Positions 23,221-25,999 of a DNA stretch of 25,999 bases are shown here, piece after piece. Origin of the DNA: Solirubrobacteraceae bacterium (GTDB lineage: Bacteria > Actinomycetota > Thermoleophilia > Solirubrobacterales > Solirubrobacteraceae); contig JASHQV010000361.1 of assembly GCA_030038955.1 (NCBI GenBank), positions 1 through 25,999 on the forward strand, in the 5' to 3' direction. The notes under the pieces are model-generated. The model had not been told where the DNA came from and made no database searches. It saw only the letters and a program-made list of their open reading frames with translations. Both the position numbers and the translations under genes were made by a program. How positions within the stretch are numbered: position 1 is the first letter of the stretch; each line of letters starts with the position of its first letter.

Positions 23221-24531
23221 TTAGAAATCGTGAGCGGTCGCGGGCTTCCCGCTGGGGCGACGCAAGCTTCGCCCGCGAGCCCGTCTGCGCCTGCTCGTTT
23301 CAGTTGCCGGCTCCGCGACCGCATGCGCCCTGAGCGTCGCGAGAGCCGCAATTCCAAGGGTAACGAGATGTGAGCGATACCGGAATCCGGTTCCGGCATT
23401 ACCAACCGCCAGAGAGTACGCGACCAGCAGGAACAACAGAGGGTATAGCAGGGGCGCGGCACGCTCGAACACGTGGCCCCGGTTGAGCCACGCGTACCGA
23501 GCCAGGAAGATCAGCACGGCGTAGGCGACGAGCGTGCCGATCGCCCCGAACCGCTGGCTGGGATCCGCCACCTGCCAGGGATACGGCTCCAGCACCAGCT
23601 CCCGGATGCGGTTCGGCAGGTTCGTGATGATCGCGCCTCTGCTCGAGAAGTCGACGTCCTCGAGCGCCAGGTTGTCGCTATCTGGGCCGTTGGCTTGGCC
23701 CGTCGCGTTGGCGCTCTCCGACCGCTGCAGGATTTGCAGCTGCTTGCTCGAGGTCGCGGCCAGCAGCGTCGGGGTCACGAGAACCCCGGCGACGATGATC
23801 GCGTAGATGATCGGCATCGCGCGCATCGGGCGGTGCATCCCGCGGATCGCCGCGTGCAGCAGGATCAGGACGCCGGAACAGACCAGGAACCAGCCCGCGT
23901 AGCTGCGGGTCTCAACCCCGATGAAGCCCGCCACAGCACAGATCAGGATGCCTCGCAGGTCGAGGCGCTTCCACAGCCAGACGCCGCCGAACGCCATCAT
24001 CCCGGCGGACAGCTCCATCAGCGACTCCTTGTGGATCTCGCTGTTGAAGAAGATGCTCGCCGGCTCAAACGCAAGCAGCCAGGCGCCGAGCCGCGCCGCT
24101 CTGGGGCCGCCCAGGTCGTACACCGCCGCGATCATCAGGACGTAGCCGAGCAGCGCGAGACCGACCTGGTTGATGCGCATCGCACCAACCGTGAGGAACC
24201 CCAGCTTGATCTGTAGCGCGAACAGCACCACGTGCAGCTGGTAGACGCCGTGCGGAAAGTAGTCCCGACCGAGCTGGTGAGTGGCCAGGATCCTTGCCTC
24301 GTCGAGGAAGGTGGTCTCATCGCCGCCACGCAGCGAGGACTCGAGCCCGGTGGCGCTGATCCCCACGATCGCCAGCAGCCTGATGCCGAAGGCAACCGCG
24401 AACGGCATGCCGATCCGGAAGTCGGGCCGCGACCGGGCAAGCCTGCGGATCGCCCAGGCGAGGATCGTCGCCACGATCAGGATGACGAGGATCACGCCCT
24501 CAACGTGTTCGACGGATGTGTCGGCAGGCAT
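23221..24531 (-). CDS. Polytopic membrane protein, probable Wzy-like polymerase or GT-C-type transferase
   Basis: A 436-residue protein with about ten hydrophobic segments and a basic C-terminal tail (SRRRRARGRSLRRPSGKP). The first loop reads LRGGDETTFLDEARILA, an acidic D-E loop after helix 2 as in GT-C enzymes. The end has GNAGTGFRYRSHLVTLGIAALATLRA, resembling the N-x-G-T-x-x-R-Y-R motif before the last helix in some O-antigen polymerase-like and GT39-like proteins. Context (flippase and Wzc-like genes immediately downstream) favours the polymerase; a membrane glycosyltransferase is the alternative. No ribosome binding site is visible before the ATG. A palindrome lies 45-71 bases upstream. 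Confidence 0.7.
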   Translation of the reverse strand: MPADTSVEHVEGVILVILIVATILAWAIRRLARSRPDFRIGMPFAVAFGIRLLAIVGISATGLESSLRGGDETTFLDEARILATHQLGRDYFPHGVYQLHVVLFALQIKLGFLTVGAMRINQVGLALLGYVLMIAAVYDLGGPRAARLGAWLLAFEPASIFFNSEIHKESLMELSAGMMAFGGVWLWKRLDLRGILICAVAGFIGVETRSYAGWFLVCSGVLILLHAAIRGMHRPMRAMPIIYAIIVAGVLVTPTLLAATSSKQLQILQRSESANATGQANGPDSDNLALEDVDFSSRGAIITNLPNRIRELVLEPYPWQVADPSQRFGAIGTLVAYAVLIFLARYAWLNRGHVFERAAPLLYPLLFLLVAYSLAVGNAGTGFRYRSHLVTLGIAALATLRAHAVAEPATETSRRRRARGRSLRRPSGKPATAHDF

Positions 24532-24575
24532 TCTGAAGGTGCTCGGTTGCGCTGGCCCCTGCTGAGCTGCATCTA

Positions 24576-24602
24576 AGGTATCGGCAAAGTCGCGCGATAC
24601 CT
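24576..24602. promoter_or_regulatory. Palindromic site upstream of the polymerase-kinase-flippase genes
   Basis: AGGTATCG (24576-24583) and CGATACCT (24595-24602) form a perfect 8-bp dyad with an 11-base spacer, in the 95-bp gap between the HprK-like and polymerase-like genes. It suits a dimeric regulator. No clear -35/-10 pair accompanies it. Confidence 0.4.
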
Positions 24603-24626
24603 AATCAGTCTCGGTTTGACGCTGCC

Positions 24627-25454
24627 TTAGGTCGCGTGCCTTGACGCCGCGGCCGCTTGCACGCGCTGGAGCAGGTCCGGGACGATTGCTGCGGCCTCGC
24701 CACGGGTGCCCTTCAAAGCCGTCGCGTGCTGCGCGGCGCGGCGCAGCGCGAGCAGCGACTCCTGGGGCCGTGTGCTGGCGGGGACCGCGTGGGAGAACAG
24801 CTCCAGCACGGCCTCGCCGGGCGTCAGCTCGGTCGGCTGCCACTCGCTCCCGGCCCGGTACTGGAGGCAGGCGATCAGGCCGACCGGCACCGGCTCGTGA
24901 CCGGCGACGCCGCCGAGCTCGGTGATCTGCTGGTTGGTCTGCTCGCGCTCGCCCTCGCGGAGGCGCAGCGACAACGGCTTTGCGTACGGATGCACGCGCC
25001 CGTCCTGATCGAGCACCGCGAACTCGTCGGAGTAGTAGACGGCACCCGCGGAAACCAGCTCCGCAACCAAGGTCGTCTTGCCGGTGAAGCTCATGCCCGG
25101 GATCAGGATCGCCGTGCCGCGGTACGCGACGGCGCCGGCGTGCACGAACACCCGGTCGCGGGCGTTCAGCGCCACATGACCGCGGACGAAGGTGTCGAAG
25201 ATGCCCAGCGCTACGTCGAGCTCGCCGGTCATCAGCTCCGATCCATCCCGCTCGACGCTATAGCTGACGCCGTCTTCGGTGGTGAGCCCGAACCGTGTGG
25301 CACCCTCGCCCTGTTGTCGCTGTTGGAATCCGGGGGGCAGCAGCTCGAGCATTCGACCGAGCAGCTGCGCATCGGGCGCCTCGATGACCAGGCCGACGCC
25401 GTAGGCGTGACCCGTCACGGTCGTATCTGGTCCCGATTGCTGTTCGTCCGCCAC
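24627..25454 (-). CDS. HprK-related P-loop kinase-like protein
   Basis: A 275-residue protein from GTG 25454. The central part matches the HPr-kinase-like fold: FVHAGAVAYRGTAILIPGMSFTGKTTLVAELV (about 103-133) with the P-loop G120-M-S-F-T-G-K-T-T128 and the preceding H-A-G, then GAVYYSDEFAVLD (about 137-149) with the acidic residues that bind metal. True HprK needs HPr and has a signature sequence not seen here; this belongs with the orphan HprK-related proteins found near polysaccharide, exosortase and peptide-modification genes. The substrate is unknown. It lies 28 bases after the thioredoxin-like gene and is probably co-transcribed with it. Confidence 0.82.
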   Translation of the reverse strand: MADEQQSGPDTTVTGHAYGVGLVIEAPDAQLLGRMLELLPPGFQQRQQGEGATRFGLTTEDGVSYSVERDGSELMTGELDVALGIFDTFVRGHVALNARDRVFVHAGAVAYRGTAILIPGMSFTGKTTLVAELVSAGAVYYSDEFAVLDQDGRVHPYAKPLSLRLREGEREQTNQQITELGGVAGHEPVPVGLIACLQYRAGSEWQPTELTPGEAVLELFSHAVPASTRPQESLLALRRAAQHATALKGTRGEAAAIVPDLLQRVQAAAASRHAT

Positions 25455-25482
25455 CGGTTCGCCAGCCTCGCCGCCGAGCAGA

Positions 25483-25998
25483 TCAGGACGGCTGTCCGAC
25501 GAGCGTCACCGGCAGCGCCGGCGATTTCCGCTCACGGCGCTGCAGCAGCACGCGAACGAGCTCCTCGATCTGCACCGAGCCCTCGGCGCGGGAGCTCGCG
25601 ATGGTGCCGTCGGCGGCGACGGCGAGCGCCGTCGGCGTGGCCGCGATGCGGTAGCTCTCCGCGACCTCGCGGCCAGCTTCGTAGACGGCCAGGAAGTCAC
25701 CGGCGCGGTCGATCTGCTCGGCTAGCGACTGCGGCTTCGGAACGTCGCTCTCGATCACCGCGAACGTGATCTGCTCGCCGAGCGCCGCGCTCCACCGCGC
25801 GACCTCCGGTAGCAGCTCCCGACACGGGCCGCAGGCCTCGCTCGCGAACACGAGCAGCACCGGCAGGCCGCGGTCACACAGCGACTGCAGCGCGACCGGG
25901 TCGCCGCGGAGGCTGGGAAGCGAGAAGCGGGGAGCGAGCTCGCCGACTGGAAGCGCGGGCATGCCCTCGAACGCGAATCCTGCGGGCAGGTCAGGCCG
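25483..25998 (-). CDS. Thioredoxin/TlpA-fold protein, C-terminal part; runs off the window
   Basis: The frame is open to the window edge (RPDLPAGFAFEG precedes the first internal ATG at 25962), so the true start is probably outside. The visible part has GELAPRFSLPSLRG, the usual redoxin entry, the active-site C-G-P-C in FASEACGPCRELLPE, and a cis-Pro context ATPTALAV. This is a TlpA/AhpC-like thiol oxidoreductase. The unstopped upstream residues and the PVGELAPRF entry resemble MauE/DoxX-thioredoxin fusions common in actinobacteria; whether a membrane domain precedes it cannot be seen. An ATG 25962 start would give a complete 159-residue protein. It is the first visible gene of the minus-strand run. 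Confidence 0.8.
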   Translation of the reverse strand, partial: RPDLPAGFAFEGMPALPVGELAPRFSLPSLRGDPVALQSLCDRGLPVLLVFASEACGPCRELLPEVARWSAALGEQITFAVIESDVPKPQSLAEQIDRAGDFLAVYEAGREVAESYRIAATPTALAVAADGTIASSRAEGSVQIEELVRVLLQRRERKSPALPVTLVGQPS

Positions 25999-25999
25999 G

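Overview
The window is high-GC bacterial chromosome. The mix of GTG starts, ATGA/GTGA overlaps and start codons just downstream of a -10-like hexamer suggests an actinobacterium. The protein style (short membrane/zinc-ribbon proteins, a MetE-like orphan, HprK-like kinase, a probable MauE-type/thioredoxin protein) makes me lean towards Thermoleophilia/Solirubrobacterales. That placement is an inference; no rRNA or other phylogenetic marker is present. There are no tRNA or rRNA genes, no CRISPR array and no recognisable insertion sequence. No gene-free stretch exceeds 300 bases.

Left flank (1-3668). A methyltransferase gene cut by the window edge (minus strand) diverges from a stand-alone MetE/UROD-fold gene. 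The 203-bp gap between them holds three perfect 17-bp tandem repeats and further direct and inverted repeats. Two small membrane proteins follow (one with a zinc ribbon), then a type IV AbiE toxin-antitoxin pair on the minus strand. In this pair the toxin gene comes first, the reverse of the usual order.

Polysaccharide locus (about 3.8-26 kb). Most of the rest looks like an exopolysaccharide or capsule locus of the Wzx/Wzy type. A tandem SDR-SDR fusion protein makes or interconverts nucleotide sugars. A WecA/MraY-like enzyme would load the first sugar phosphate on undecaprenyl phosphate. Three GT4-type glycosyltransferases extend the unit. An FkbM methyltransferase, a class I methyltransferase, an AsnB-type amidotransferase, a polysaccharide deacetylase, a GNAT acetyltransferase and a FemAB/BioF2-like GNAT would decorate it. 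A Wzx-like flippase, a polytopic polymerase-like protein and a Wzc-like chain-length/tyrosine-kinase protein would export and polymerise it. A secreted TIM-barrel glycoside hydrolase probably trims it. An HprK-like kinase and a thioredoxin-fold protein, the latter running off the right edge, lie upstream of the polymerase.

Architecture. The outer parts (SDR/WecA-like at 3.9-7.05 kb; flippase, kinase, polymerase and HprK-like at 19.9-26 kb) are very GC rich. The centre (about 7-19.7 kb), holding the glycosyltransferases and decorating enzymes, is visibly lower in GC in sampled lines and switches strand repeatedly. This is the usual picture of a conserved assembly frame around an exchangeable sugar-specificity cassette. 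Within the cassette, 13990-18369 forms one tightly coupled operon: deacetylase, GNAT, FemAB-like, a new 63-residue ORF, methyltransferase.

The most unusual items are the 63-residue ORF joined to both neighbours by GTGA overlaps, the SDR fusion with a perfect 14-bp hairpin exactly at the domain junction, the reversed AbiE operon with an inverted repeat over its start region, the repeat-dense divergent region at 385-549, and a decorating-enzyme set that parallels exosortase-linked loci although no exosortase is in view.
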